Origin: Pseudoroseomonas aestuarii
GTDB taxonomy: Bacteria > Pseudomonadota > Alphaproteobacteria > Acetobacterales > Acetobacteraceae
Direction of reading: 5' to 3'
Assembly (NCBI RefSeq): GCF_042651065.1
Contig: NZ_JBHSCH010000006.1
Span: 62,001-126,000 of the forward strand
Length of the DNA: 64,000 nucleotides
The notes beneath the pieces were generated by a model. It had not been told where the DNA came from. It saw only the letters and a program-made list of their open reading frames with translations, and did no database searches. Of this stretch, positions 42,121 through 50,608 are shown in pieces (position 1 is the first letter of the stretch; each line of letters begins with the position of its first letter). Position numbers and translations under genes: made by a program.

Positions 42121-43125
42121 ATGGATCGCAGGACGCTGCTTGGCGCCACGCTGGGAGTCGCGGGGGGGGTCACGGGCTTCGCCATCACCGGGCGGGCCCA
42201 GGCCCAGGCCATCACCCTGAACGGCGCGTCGCAGTTCAACGACGAGCACGCCTTCACCCGCTGCATCGTCCGGTTCGAGGAGCTGGTGAAGCAGTATTAC
42301 GGCAAGCCCATCAACTTCATCCTGCACAAGAACAGCAGCCTGGGGCTGGAGAAGCAGTACTTCGAGTACATGGCGCAGGGCCGCGCGGTGGATTACGGCA
42401 TCGTCTCGCCGGCGCACATGTCCACCTTCTCCCGCGCAGCACCCTTCATCGACGCGCCCTTCCTGTTCCGCGACCTGCCGCACTGGAACAAGGTGCTGGA
42501 GCAGGACATGCTGAAGCCGATCGCCGAGGAGGTGGAGAAGCGGGCGCGGGTGATGCTGGTGGGCTATGCCGGCGGCGGCGTGCGCAACATCTTCGCCAGC
42601 CGCCCGGCCGGCAACCTGGAGGCGCTGCGCGGCATGAAGGTGCGGGTGCAGGGCGCGCCGATCTGGAGCCGCACCTTCGCCGCGGCCGGCATGTCCCCCA
42701 CCGTCATCGCCTACAACGAGGTCTACAACGCCATCCAGAACAACGTCATCGAGGCGGGCGAGAACGAGGCGGCGGGCGTCGAGCAGATGCGCTTCTACGA
42801 GGTGGCGCCGCACCTCTCGATGACGCAGCACGCCATCACCATCCGCCCGCTCTGCTTCTCCGCCGTCACCTTCGCGCGGCTGCCGGCCGACCTGCAGGCG
42901 GCCATCCGCCGCGCCGGGCCGGAGGCCGCGGCCTATGGGCGGCAGATCGAATCCACCGAGGACGGGCAGAAGATCGCCGCGCTGGAAGCCGCGGGGCGGC
43001 TGAAGCGCGTGCCCTTCACCGACCGCGACGCGCTGCAGCAGAAGGTGTCGCCGGTGCTGGCCACCTACGCCAAGGAGATCGACGCGGAGGCCATCCTGCG
43101 CCGCATCGCCGAGGTGACGAGCTGA
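42121..43125 (+). CDS. dctP: TRAP transporter substrate-binding protein
   Basis: 334 residues, periplasmic receptor of a sodium-driven TRAP importer, usually for organic acids. Tat-like signal MDRRTLLGATLGVAGGVTG, cleavage near AQAQ. The carboxylate-binding Arg lies in LRGMKVRVQGAP; other signatures are YEVAPHLSMTQHAITIRP and YNEVYNAIQNNVIEAGENE. GGGAG before the ATG. dctQ and dctM follow, forming a complete operon. Closest DctP types bind C4-dicarboxylates, sialic or uronic acids; ligand not assigned. Confidence 0.94.
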   Translation: MDRRTLLGATLGVAGGVTGFAITGRAQAQAITLNGASQFNDEHAFTRCIVRFEELVKQYYGKPINFILHKNSSLGLEKQYFEYMAQGRAVDYGIVSPAHMSTFSRAAPFIDAPFLFRDLPHWNKVLEQDMLKPIAEEVEKRARVMLVGYAGGGVRNIFASRPAGNLEALRGMKVRVQGAPIWSRTFAAAGMSPTVIAYNEVYNAIQNNVIEAGENEAAGVEQMRFYEVAPHLSMTQHAITIRPLCFSAVTFARLPADLQAAIRRAGPEAAAYGRQIESTEDGQKIAALEAAGRLKRVPFTDRDALQQKVSPVLATYAKEIDAEAILRRIAEVTS

Positions 43126-43168
43126 GGGACAGGCCGCAGCGACCCTAGCCCTTTAGCTGGACGAAACG

Positions 43169-43675
43169 ATGACTGAACCACAACGGGCGGGGCCGCTGCG
43201 GCGCCTCGCCGACGCCTATGCGGCGCTGCTGCGGGGGCTGCTCGGCCTCAGCGTGCTGGTGCTGCTGTTCCCTGTCACGCTGCAGGTGTTCTCGCGCTAC
43301 ACCGCTGTCATCCCGCACTACATCTGGACGGAGGAGATGGCGCGCTTCGCGCTGGTCTGGATGGTGATGCTGGGCGCCATCCTGGCGGTGCGCGAGGGCA
43401 CGCACTTCATCGTCGACGTGTTCCCCGTCCTCTCCCCGCGCGCGACGGCGCTGATGGAGCTGGTCTCCGGCAGCTTCGTGCTGGTGATGGCCGGGGTGTT
43501 CCTGGTCTGGGGCTGGGAGTTCACCGAGTTCGCCTTCTACCGCATCAGCGAGATGGCGGAGTTGCCGCTCTGGCTGATCCATATGGCCTGGCCGGTGGCC
43601 GGTGCTTCCTGGCTGCTGTTCATGGGGCTGCGCATGGCCGACGCGGCGCTGCTGCTGCGGAGGCGGGACGCATGA
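43169..43675 (+). CDS. dctQ: TRAP transporter small permease
   Basis: 168 residues, four predicted membrane helices. Family marker YTAVIPHYIWTEEMARFALVWMVMLGAILAVREGTHFIVDV. It bridges receptor and large permease. Overlaps dctM by ATGA and follows dctP by 43 nt. Confidence 0.93.
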   Translation: MTEPQRAGPLRRLADAYAALLRGLLGLSVLVLLFPVTLQVFSRYTAVIPHYIWTEEMARFALVWMVMLGAILAVREGTHFIVDVFPVLSPRATALMELVSGSFVLVMAGVFLVWGWEFTEFAFYRISEMAELPLWLIHMAWPVAGASWLLFMGLRMADAALLLRRRDA

Positions 43676-44991
43676 ACGGGGCCGTCCTCTCCTCCGGCAC
43701 GGCGGCGGCGCTGATGTTCGGGGTGTTCTTCGGGCTGATGGCGCTGCGCGTGCCGGTGGCCTTCTGCCTCGGCCTCGCCTGCCTGCCGATCATGCTGATC
43801 GAGCCGCACCTCTCCCCCGCGCTGATGGTGCAGGAGACCTTCAACGCCTACAACAGCTTCATCCTGCTGGCGGTGCCCTTCTTCCTGCTCACCGCCAACC
43901 TGATGAATGTCGGCGGCATCACCGACCGGCTGATGCGGCTGGCGCGGGCGCTGGTCGGGCACTTCCCCGGCGGGCTGGCGCAGATCAACGTGGTGCTCTC
44001 CTTCTTCTTCGCCGGCATCTCCGGCAGCTCCACCGCCGATGCCGCCAGCCAGGGCAAGATCTTCATCGAGGCGCAGCGCAAGGAGGGGTATGACGACAGC
44101 TTCTCCGTCGCCATCACCGCCGTCTCGGCGGTGCTCGCCGTCATCATCCCGCCCTCGATCCTGATGATCGTCTGGGGCGGCGTGCTCAGCGTCTCGATCG
44201 GCGCGCTGTTCCTGGCGGGCGTGGTGCCGGGGCTGCTGATCGCGGGGGTGCAGATGGCCACGGTGCACACCTACGCCAAGCTGCGCGGCTACCCGACCTA
44301 TCCGCGCTCCACCCTGCGGGAGCTGGGCGTGGCGCTGTTCGTGGCGCTGCCGGCGCTCACCACGCCCTTCATCATCATCGGCGGCAAGCTGTTCGGCTGG
44401 TTCACCGCCACGGAATCCGCCTGCATTGCGGTGCTCTACGCCGGCGCCCTCTCGCTGCTGGTCTACCGCGAGATGGACATGAAGGGGCTGTGGGCGGCGC
44501 TGCTCGATTCCGGGCGGCTGGCGGCCGTGGCGCTGTTCTGCGTCGGCACCGCCAGCGCCTTCGGCTGGCTGCTGGCCTATTACGAGATCCCGAAGGTGCT
44601 GCTGGCCGGCGTCGAGGCCTGGGGCATGGGGCCGCTCGGGGTGGGCCTGTTCATCGCCGCGGTGTTCCTGATCACGGGGTGCTTCCTCGATGCCATCCCG
44701 GCCATCATCATCGTCGGCAGCATCCTGCAGCCGCTCACCGTCTCGGTCGGCATCGACCCGGTGCAGTTTGCCATGATCGGCATCGTCTCGCTGGCCTTCG
44801 GGCTGGTCACGCCGCCCTATGGCCTCTGCCTGATGATCGCCTGCTCGGTGGCGGGGATGCGCATGGCAGATGCGCTGAAGGACACCTTCATCATGCTGAT
44901 GCCGATGCTGGCGGTGCTGCTGCTGATCATCGCCTGGCCCGGGCTGGTGCTGTTCCTGCCGAGCCTGGTCTCGCCGGAATTCCTCAACTGA
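43672..44991 (+). CDS. dctM: TRAP transporter large permease
   Basis: 439 residues, about 12 membrane helices plus re-entrant hairpins, forming the Na+-coupled transport domain. Markers: VPFFLLTANLMNVGGITDRL, FAGISGSSTADAASQG, IPPSILMIVWG, FGLVTPPYGLCLMIAC. Coupled to dctQ by ATGA. A GC hairpin follows the stop. Confidence 0.95.
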   Translation: MNGAVLSSGTAAALMFGVFFGLMALRVPVAFCLGLACLPIMLIEPHLSPALMVQETFNAYNSFILLAVPFFLLTANLMNVGGITDRLMRLARALVGHFPGGLAQINVVLSFFFAGISGSSTADAASQGKIFIEAQRKEGYDDSFSVAITAVSAVLAVIIPPSILMIVWGGVLSVSIGALFLAGVVPGLLIAGVQMATVHTYAKLRGYPTYPRSTLRELGVALFVALPALTTPFIIIGGKLFGWFTATESACIAVLYAGALSLLVYREMDMKGLWAALLDSGRLAAVALFCVGTASAFGWLLAYYEIPKVLLAGVEAWGMGPLGVGLFIAAVFLITGCFLDAIPAIIIVGSILQPLTVSVGIDPVQFAMIGIVSLAFGLVTPPYGLCLMIACSVAGMRMADALKDTFIMLMPMLAVLLLIIAWPGLVLFLPSLVSPEFLN

Positions 44992-44995
44992 ATCC

Positions 44996-45021
44996 GGGAG
45001 GGGGCCGCCGCGCCCCCTCCC
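44996..45021 (+). terminator. GC hairpin after the TRAP operon
   Basis: Perfect 10-bp stem GGGAGGGGGC / GCCCCCTCCC with loop CGCCGC, 5 nt after the dctM stop. No U-tract, so termination is likely but not certain. Confidence 0.5.
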
Positions 45022-45136
45022 CGCCGCCCCCCTTGCCGGCGGGGCCGCGAAGCACGATCTCCGCCCTTCAGGCGGCACGGCACGGCCCGGCATGGTGCCG
45101 GCCGGCCGCCGCACGGATCAGGCGGAACACGGACGG

Positions 45137-45340
45137 ATGGCGTCACAGCTCTGGTTTCTGGGCAGCCTGCTGGTGGCGCTGGGCATCGCCGCTCATGTGC
45201 TGGGCTGGGACACCCTGCTCTGGATCCCGGCCATGCTGATGGAGACGGTGGAGCAAAGCCCGGGCACGGCCGGCCTCATCGTCGCCGGTGGCATGCTGAT
45301 GCTGGTGGCGCGGCTGATCGGCCGGCGGCGGCGGGACTGA
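45137..45340 (+). CDS. Small two-helix membrane protein
   Basis: 67 residues from MASQLWFLGSLLVALG. Two hydrophobic stretches (about 4-22 and 40-57) and a C-terminal RRRRD basic end that would sit in the cytoplasm. No strong ribosome site; an ATG 45 nt upstream would add an uncharacteristic polar extension. Not recognised. Lies after the TRAP operon but separated by the hairpin. Confidence 0.6.
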   Translation: MASQLWFLGSLLVALGIAAHVLGWDTLLWIPAMLMETVEQSPGTAGLIVAGGMLMLVARLIGRRRRD

Positions 45341-45348
45341 GGCGCGCC

Positions 45349-45480
45349 TCAGCGCCGGCGGCGGCCGCGCGAGATACGCCAGAGGCCCAGCCCGTAGCGC
45401 GCCACCCCGTAGCCGCCCAGCCCGATACCGAGCAGGCTGGCACCCCAGATCAGGGCGGCGAGGATGTCCTGCCCCCCCAT
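45349..45480 (-). CDS. Very small membrane protein
   Basis: 43 residues: MGGQDILAALIWGASLLGIG and a second short hydrophobic run, ending WRISRGRRRR. One or two membrane helices with a positive C-terminus. Starts 2 nt after the stop of the 157-residue membrane protein gene, so it is probably in the same operon behind the SOS-box-like site. Function unknown. Confidence 0.6.
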   Translation of the reverse strand: MGGQDILAALIWGASLLGIGLGGYGVARYGLGLWRISRGRRRR

Positions 45481-45482
45481 GC

Positions 45483-45956
45483 TCAGCCTTGGCGATCGTT
45501 CCTCATCGCCTGATCATGCGCCTTCCACAGTGTGAATTCCAGCCTCAGCACATAAGCCAGGGACAGCAGCGCGGTGGCCAGCAGCGCCGCCCCATAGGCG
45601 CTCCGCAGCGCCGGGCGCACGGCGCGCGCCAGCAGGGCGGGGTCCGACATCGCCACCAGCCCCAGCACCGCCGCATGGGCGCAGAGGAAGAACAGCAGCA
45701 GCGCCACCGCCCAGCGGTTGAAGGCCCCCGCGCACTGCCAGGCACGGTCCGGTGCGCAGGCGCGGAACACCAGGTCCGAGACCGGCCACAGCGCCAGCAG
45801 CAGCCCCAGCGCCGAGGCCTGCGGGCCGAAGCGCACGAGCATTTCGCCCAGCTCCAGCACCGGCAGGGGAGAGCGGTAATTGTCGCGGAAGATCACCGCC
45901 AGTGTGCCCAGCAGTCCAAAAGTCTGGGCCAGGGTCCAGCGCGCCAGATTTTCCAT
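45483..45956 (-). CDS. Four-helix membrane protein, possibly SOS-regulated
   Basis: 157 residues, four predicted membrane helices (about 8-24, 48-66, 80-102, 118-138), short loops, no known catalytic motif. The sequence MENLARWTLAQTFGLLGTLAVIF opens helix 1. GGAGGG lies directly upstream of its ATG. A good GTTC-N7-GTTC match sits 52-66 bp upstream, suggesting LexA control. Family not recognised. Confidence 0.75.
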   Translation of the reverse strand: MENLARWTLAQTFGLLGTLAVIFRDNYRSPLPVLELGEMLVRFGPQASALGLLLALWPVSDLVFRACAPDRAWQCAGAFNRWAVALLLFFLCAHAAVLGLVAMSDPALLARAVRPALRSAYGAALLATALLSLAYVLRLEFTLWKAHDQAMRNDRQG

Positions 45957-46007
45957 GCCCTCCTCCCGTCCTGCCTTGGTGTGCCATGCGGTCGGGAGCG
46001 GGGCAAT

Positions 46008-46022
46008 GTTCTTCTTTTGTTC
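46008..46022. promoter_or_regulatory. SOS-box-like site (alphaproteobacterial LexA motif)
   Basis: GTTCTTCTTTTGTTC fits the GTTC-N7-GTTC consensus of alphaproteobacterial LexA, including the T-rich centre. It lies in the 201-bp region between the divergent membrane-protein gene (start 45956) and DUF4112 gene (start 46158); proximity favours the former. A single hit could be chance. Confidence 0.55.
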
Positions 46023-46157
46023 GAACGATCACGCACGCGGGAAAGGGGTGGCAGCGCACTCCGCCACAGCCCCGGCGTGCATCGCCACCGGCGGGAGGGG
46101 ACGGAACGCCTGCCCTGCCCCCGCGTTCCCTCTCCAGACGCTGCCAAGGCCCCTGCC

Positions 46158-46580
46158 ATGCCACCTCGCACAGACGCCGACACCGATGCCACCCGCCGCC
46201 GCCTGGAGGCCGTCGCCCGCCTGCTGGACAGCCGCTGGCGCCTTCCCCTCACCAACATCCGCTTCGGCGCCGATCCGGTGCTGAATCTGGTGCCCGGCCT
46301 GGGTTTGCTGGCCTCCAAGGGGGTGTCGGTCTACCTGCTGTGGGAGGCGCGGCGGCTCGGCGTGCCGTTGCCCACGCTGCTGCGGATGCTGGGCCATCTC
46401 GGCCTCGACACGCTGATCAGCGCGGTGCCGGTGGTCGGCTGGGCGGGGGACGTGTTCTACCGCGCCAATCTGCGCAACATGCGGCTGCTGCGCGAGCACC
46501 TGGACCGCCCGCTCGACAGCCCCCCGCTGGACATGCCCTCGCCGGACAGGCCGCCACCGCGCCGCTTGCCGCCGGGCTGA
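46158..46580 (+). CDS. DUF4112 family protein
   Basis: 140 residues. Core: LLDSRWRLPLTNIRFGADPVLNLVPGLG followed by VSVYLLWEARRLGVP and LISAVPVVGWAGDVFYRANLRNMRLL, the pattern of DUF4112 with two weak hydrophobic segments near 42-58 and 84-105. Pro-rich C-terminal tail. Family function unknown. Reads away from the possible SOS-box. Confidence 0.85.
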   Translation: MPPRTDADTDATRRRLEAVARLLDSRWRLPLTNIRFGADPVLNLVPGLGLLASKGVSVYLLWEARRLGVPLPTLLRMLGHLGLDTLISAVPVVGWAGDVFYRANLRNMRLLREHLDRPLDSPPLDMPSPDRPPPRRLPPG

Positions 46581-46590
46581 GGCCCGGCCG

Positions 46591-47022
46591 TCAGCCGGCG
46601 GGGGTGCCCAGCAGGTGCAGCACCAGCTCCCGCCGGTGCGGCCGGGTGCGGTGCTCGCAGAGATAGACGGCCTGCCAGCGGCCCAGCACCGGCTTCCCCT
46701 CCAGCACGGGGATGGAAAGCTGCGTCTGGGTCAGCACGGCCCGCAGATGGGCGGGCATGTCGTCCGGCCCCTCCTCGTCATGCCGGTAGGCCATGGCATC
46801 GCCATCCGGCACCAGGCGGCCGAGGAAATCCTCCAGGTCCTGCAGCACCTCGGGCGAGGCATTTTCCTGCACCAGCAGCGAGGCGGAGGTATGGCGGCAC
46901 CAGATTGTCAGCAGGCCGGTGCCGATGCCGCATTCCGCCACCCAGCCGCAGAGCGGCGCGGTGATGTCGCGCAGGCCGCGCCCGCGGGTGGCGACCTCCA
47001 GGCGGTGGCTGTGCTGCCGCAT
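46591..47022 (-). CDS. yjbQ: YjbQ/UPF0047 family protein
   Basis: 143 residues, full length for the family. Markers: GLRDITAPL, IWCRHTSASLLVQENA, DLEDFL, YRHDEEGPDDMPAHLRAVL and GRWQAVYLCEHR. Members show weak thiamine-phosphate synthase activity; the physiological role is unclear. Starts 10 nt after the preceding hypothetical gene's stop. Confidence 0.92.
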   Translation of the reverse strand: MRQHSHRLEVATRGRGLRDITAPLCGWVAECGIGTGLLTIWCRHTSASLLVQENASPEVLQDLEDFLGRLVPDGDAMAYRHDEEGPDDMPAHLRAVLTQTQLSIPVLEGKPVLGRWQAVYLCEHRTRPHRRELVLHLLGTPAG

Positions 47023-47032
47023 GGCGCGCGGC

Positions 47033-47443
47033 TCAGTGCGGCCGCTGGGCGCGCAGCTCGGCCAGCACGGCCCGCAGCTTCGCATGCGCGGCGGCCACGT
47101 CCGGGCGCAGCAGGAAGCCGCCCATCTTCTGCCGGATCTCCGCCGCCTCGCCATCGCCCTCCTCCACCAGGCCGGTGGCGCGGGACAGGAAGCCCTGCAT
47201 CGCCTCCGGCGAAGGGGTGGCGCCCTTCGCGCCGGCCTCGTCGATGGCCAGGATCAGGTCACTCAGCCGGCGCAGCCAGAGGAAGGCGGGGTCGTGCATC
47301 ACCGCTTGCAGCAGGGCATAGGGATTGCCGGCCGCGGCGGAGCCGGAGGCCTGGGCGTTCAGCAGGCTGCGGTGCAGCTCGGCGATGGCGGCCGCCAGCC
47401 GGCGATGCGGCGGTGCGGCGGGGGCGGTGCGAGGCTGGATCAT
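47033..47443 (-). CDS. Hypothetical helical protein
   Basis: 136 residues from MIQPRTAPAAPPHRRLAAAIAELHRSLLNAQ. Mostly alpha-helical with LQAVMHDPAFLWLRRLSDLILAIDEAGAKG, and a C-terminal KLRAVLAELRAQRPH. No membrane segment. A longer start at 47521 would read through the terminator hairpin and is rejected. Probably in an operon with yjbQ. Family not recognised. Confidence 0.7.
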   Translation of the reverse strand: MIQPRTAPAAPPHRRLAAAIAELHRSLLNAQASGSAAAGNPYALLQAVMHDPAFLWLRRLSDLILAIDEAGAKGATPSPEAMQGFLSRATGLVEEGDGEAAEIRQKMGGFLLRPDVAAAHAKLRAVLAELRAQRPH

Positions 47444-47502
47444 GTCTTCCGCTATACCCGCCACGCGCCGGAAGGCGAGAGAGGGGATGCCGCGCAGGCA
47501 TG

Positions 47503-47532
47503 AAAAAGGCCGGCATCGCAAGGATGCCGGCC
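47503..47532 (-). terminator. Intrinsic terminator of the RTX-type gene
   Basis: On the minus strand: perfect 10-bp stem GGCCGGCATC / GATGCCGGCC around a 5-nt loop, followed by TTTTT (47507-47503). Sits 40 nt downstream of the RTX-type gene stop. Canonical rho-independent terminator. Confidence 0.85.
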
Positions 47533-47571
47533 CGGTGCGGAAGAGCCCGGCCCGGGCTCTCCCTGTCCGCG

Positions 47572-48693
47572 TCAGGCGACGACCGGATCGTAGGCGCCGG
47601 TCCGGCCCTCGGCGAGGCCGTACTGGATCCAGTGGGCCGCCAGGGCATCGGCCGAGGTCACGCCCGCCGAGGCCAGGTCCATGTTCGCAGCGGCGTAGCT
47701 CGCCTCGTTGAACTGGTCGACCACGCGCTCCTCGGCGTAGCCGTTCTGGATGTAGTGCAGCGCACCGGCATCGGCATAGGCCTCGGCGCCATTGCCGCCG
47801 CGGAAGGCCTCGATCAGGTCGGTGTGGCTGGCCACATACTGCAGCCCGTCGAAGCCGACGGTACGCTCCTCGGCGCGGCCATTCTGGATGTAGTGGGCCG
47901 CGCCCGCATCCTCGATCGCCATCGCGCCACCGGCGCCCTTGAAGGCATCGATCAGGTCGCCGTAGCTGGCGACGTAGTCGAGGCCGTCGAAGCTGATGGC
48001 CCGGCCCTCATTGAAGCCGTTCTGCACATAGTGCTCCGTGCCGAGCGCCTCATTCACGCCGAAGGCGCTGATCAGATCCTCGTGGCTGGCGATGTAGGAG
48101 AGACCCGCGAAGTCGGTCGGGCGGCCCTCGGCGCGGCCGGCGGCCAGGTAGTGGCGCGCGCCGCCCTGGTCGGAATTGGCGCCGAAATCCTCGTTCGCCA
48201 GTACATCCGGGTTGGCGGCCAGATAGGCATTGCCGTCAAAGCTGAGCTGGCGGCCCTCGACGGAGCCGAAATCGCGGAAGTGGTCCCACGCCGCGTCCGG
48301 GTTCACGCCCAGCGCGTCGGCCACGTCCAGATTCGACGCCAGATAGGTGTAGGCGAAGAATTCGTTGAAATCGTCGAGCTCATAGGTGCCGGGATTGTCG
48401 GCGAATTCCAGCCCCTCGACGTCCAGAAGGCTCTTCACTCCCTCAGGGCCGCGCAGGATGCCTTCATCCTCGTAGCGGTAGACCTCCCACTGGGCGATAT
48501 CGCCGCCGACGCGGACGGTGTCCCGGCCATCGCCGCCCTCGATGCGGTCATTGCCGAGGCCCGGGTAGATCAGGTCATCGCCGCCACGGGCCTCGACACG
48601 GTCATTGCCCCCGAGCGCGACGATGATGTCGTTCTCGCGCGAATTGGGGGAAACGAGGTCGTCGTTGCCCTCAGTGCCCTGGATGATAGCCAT
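47572..48693 (-). CDS. RTX-type calcium-binding protein with six ~45-residue repeats
   Basis: 373 residues, acidic, no N-terminal signal, as expected for type I secretion. Residues ~5-58 hold degenerate RTX nonapeptides (GGNDRVEAR, GGDDLIYPG, LGNDRIEGGDG). From ~105 to the end six repeats of ~42-47 residues follow the pattern (Y/F)-(I/L/V)-A-(S/A)-x-x-D-L ... A-x-H-Y-(I/L)-x-x-G-x-x-E-(G/E)-R, for example YIASHEDLISAFG and HYVQNGFNEGR. AAGGAG lies 8 nt before the ATG; a good terminator follows. No T1SS genes adjacent. Secreted or surface protein by inference; repeat function unknown. Confidence 0.85.
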   Translation of the reverse strand: MAIIQGTEGNDDLVSPNSRENDIIVALGGNDRVEARGGDDLIYPGLGNDRIEGGDGRDTVRVGGDIAQWEVYRYEDEGILRGPEGVKSLLDVEGLEFADNPGTYELDDFNEFFAYTYLASNLDVADALGVNPDAAWDHFRDFGSVEGRQLSFDGNAYLAANPDVLANEDFGANSDQGGARHYLAAGRAEGRPTDFAGLSYIASHEDLISAFGVNEALGTEHYVQNGFNEGRAISFDGLDYVASYGDLIDAFKGAGGAMAIEDAGAAHYIQNGRAEERTVGFDGLQYVASHTDLIEAFRGGNGAEAYADAGALHYIQNGYAEERVVDQFNEASYAAANMDLASAGVTSADALAAHWIQYGLAEGRTGAYDPVVA

Positions 48694-48765
48694 TGGCGTT
48701 TCTCCTTCTTCGTCCGCGCAGGAAAACGGCCAGAAGCGGAGGCGGTTTCTTTTTCGGCCAGGCTG

Positions 48766-49518
48766 TTACGCAGTCGTCACACGGGCGCGGACCTCGGCAT
48801 CCCGCTCGCGGGGCCAGGCGAAGAAGGTGAACACGTACTGCTCCGAGGCCGCGCCGAAGACCGAAGGATCAGGGCTGGCGCGGTGCATGCGGGGCCGGTC
48901 CAGCGCCGCGATGGGGTGCCAGGCGCCATCCAGATGGAAGGCCGTGTGGTAATCCAGCCCGTCGAGGAAGGCCGGCACCGCCCAGGTCGCGCCTTCACGA
49001 TGCCGTTCCTCCAGCTCCAGCGTCAGCAGGGGGCGGCAGCGGCGCAGCGTCTGCCGCGCGCCGCGCAGCACCTCGTACTCGGCGCCCTCGGCGTCGATCT
49101 TGAGCGCGGCCATCTCCGCCAGCGCCAGGCTGTCCAGCGTGATGGCGGGCACCGCGACGCGCTGCGTGCCGATGCGCGCGCCATAGCCGGCGTAGGATTT
49201 CACGGTGGAGGCCCACTGCTCCTGCGGCACGCCGTCCAGCACCGGCAGCGCCAGCTCCAGCGTGCCGGGGGCGTCGGAGAGCGCCTCCCGCCGCAGCGTG
49301 ACGTTGCCGAGCCCGGCGCAGGCGCGCGCGAGGCGCGCATGGGCCTGCGGCAGGGGCTCGAAGGCCAGCACCCGCACGCCCGGCAGCCGCGCCAGCGGCA
49401 GGGTCAGCAGCCCGTCATGCGCACCGACATCGACGATCAGGCCGGGCCGGTGCAGCCGCGTGAGGAAGGTGAGCTCGTCCATCGGCGCAGAAGGCCATGG
49501 CGGCGGCCCGGTGGCCAC
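48766..49518 (-). CDS. FkbM family methyltransferase
   Basis: 250 residues from a GTG with a strong AAGGGGAGGG site, 11 nt after the ABC ATPase stop; an ATG at 49482 is the alternative. SAM-binding LIVDVGAHDGLLTLPLA, acidic VLAFEPLPQAHARL, and FkbM-typical LDSLALAEMAALKIDAEGAEYEVLRGA. The family O-methylates sugars or secondary metabolites. Tail position in an iron-type ABC importer operon is unusual. Confidence 0.88.
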   Translation of the reverse strand: MATGPPPWPSAPMDELTFLTRLHRPGLIVDVGAHDGLLTLPLARLPGVRVLAFEPLPQAHARLARACAGLGNVTLRREALSDAPGTLELALPVLDGVPQEQWASTVKSYAGYGARIGTQRVAVPAITLDSLALAEMAALKIDAEGAEYEVLRGARQTLRRCRPLLTLELEERHREGATWAVPAFLDGLDYHTAFHLDGAWHPIAALDRPRMHRASPDPSVFGAASEQYVFTFFAWPRERDAEVRARVTTA

Positions 49519-49529
49519 CGCCCTCCCCT

Positions 49530-50603
49530 TCAGTTGACCACGGCGATCTGCTGCGGGTCGAACTCCAGCCAGACCGTCTCGCCCACCTCGTGCACCTGCA
49601 GGGGCGGTGCCGTCACGCGCAGCTGCAGCCCGCTCTCCCGCGGGTGCACGACATAGTCCCAGGATTCGCCCAGATAGGTGCGCTGGGCGACGGTGGCGGG
49701 CAGCAGCGGGTAGCCATCGCGCGCGGCGGGCTGGGTGCGGTGCAGCGCCATGCTCTGCGGCCGCACGGAGAGCAGGATGGGCCGCGCCGAATCCGGCGGC
49801 GCGCCGCCGAGCTGCGCCGCGCGCAGGGCGAAGCCGTCCAGCCCGATCTCGCCATTCGCCAGCCGCCCCTCCAGCAGGTTGGTGCGGCCGATGAAGGCGG
49901 CGACGAAGCGCGTGCGCGGCCGCGTGTAGATCAGGTGCGGCGCGTCCACCTGCTCGATGCGCCCGGCATTCATCACCGCGATGCGGTCGGCCGTCGCCAT
50001 CGCCTCCGACTGGTCGTGCGTGACATAGACGGTGGTGATGCGGAACTCGTCGTGCAGGCGGCGGATCTCGAAGCGCATCTCCTCGCGCAGGTTGGCGTCG
50101 AGGTTGGAGAGCGGCTCGTCGAGCAGCAGCACGGAGGGCTGCACCACGATGGCGCGGGCCAGCGCCACGCGCTGCTGCTGCCCGCCGGAAAGCTCGGAGG
50201 GGTAGCGGTCCGCCAGGTGGCTCATCTTCACCACCTCCAGGATGCGGCCGATGCGCGACTTCACCTCGGCGGAGGGCAGCTTCTGCAGCTTCAGCCCGAA
50301 GCCGACATTCTCCGCCACCGTCATGTTCGGCCAGATGGCGTAGCTCTGGAAGATCATCGACATGCGGCGCCGCTCCGGCGGCAGCACGGCGCCGGGGGCG
50401 GAGAGCACCTCGCCATTCATGCTGATGCTGCCCTCGGTCGGCTCGATGAAGCCCGCGATCATGCGCAGCGTCGTCGTCTTGCCGCAGCCCGAGGGGCCGA
50501 GGAGGGAGACGAACTCCCCCTCCTCCAGCGTCAGGTCCACATCGTTCACCACCTTGAGCGGGCCATAGGCCTTGCCGAGGCCCTTGAGCGTCAGACGGGG
50601 CAT
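49530..50603 (-). CDS. ABC transporter ATP-binding protein, FbpC/PotA type
   Basis: 357 residues. Walker A GPSGCGKTT, Q-loop MIFQSYAIWPNM, signature LSGGQQQRVALARAI, Walker B VLLLDEPLSNLD, H-loop VTHDQSEA, then a TOBE-like domain. The Cys in GPSGCGK and IWPNMTV pattern are common in FbpC-like ATPases. 5 nt after the permease gene; operon of two binding proteins, permease, ATPase and FkbM. Confidence 0.93.
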   Translation of the reverse strand: MPRLTLKGLGKAYGPLKVVNDVDLTLEEGEFVSLLGPSGCGKTTTLRMIAGFIEPTEGSISMNGEVLSAPGAVLPPERRRMSMIFQSYAIWPNMTVAENVGFGLKLQKLPSAEVKSRIGRILEVVKMSHLADRYPSELSGGQQQRVALARAIVVQPSVLLLDEPLSNLDANLREEMRFEIRRLHDEFRITTVYVTHDQSEAMATADRIAVMNAGRIEQVDAPHLIYTRPRTRFVAAFIGRTNLLEGRLANGEIGLDGFALRAAQLGGAPPDSARPILLSVRPQSMALHRTQPAARDGYPLLPATVAQRTYLGESWDYVVHPRESGLQLRVTAPPLQVHEVGETVWLEFDPQQIAVVN

Positions 50604-50608
50604 GTCTC

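Noticed and set aside
46600..46666. Additional gene overlapping yjbQ on the plus strand
   Set aside because: Only shadow frames; yjbQ is clear on the minus strand.
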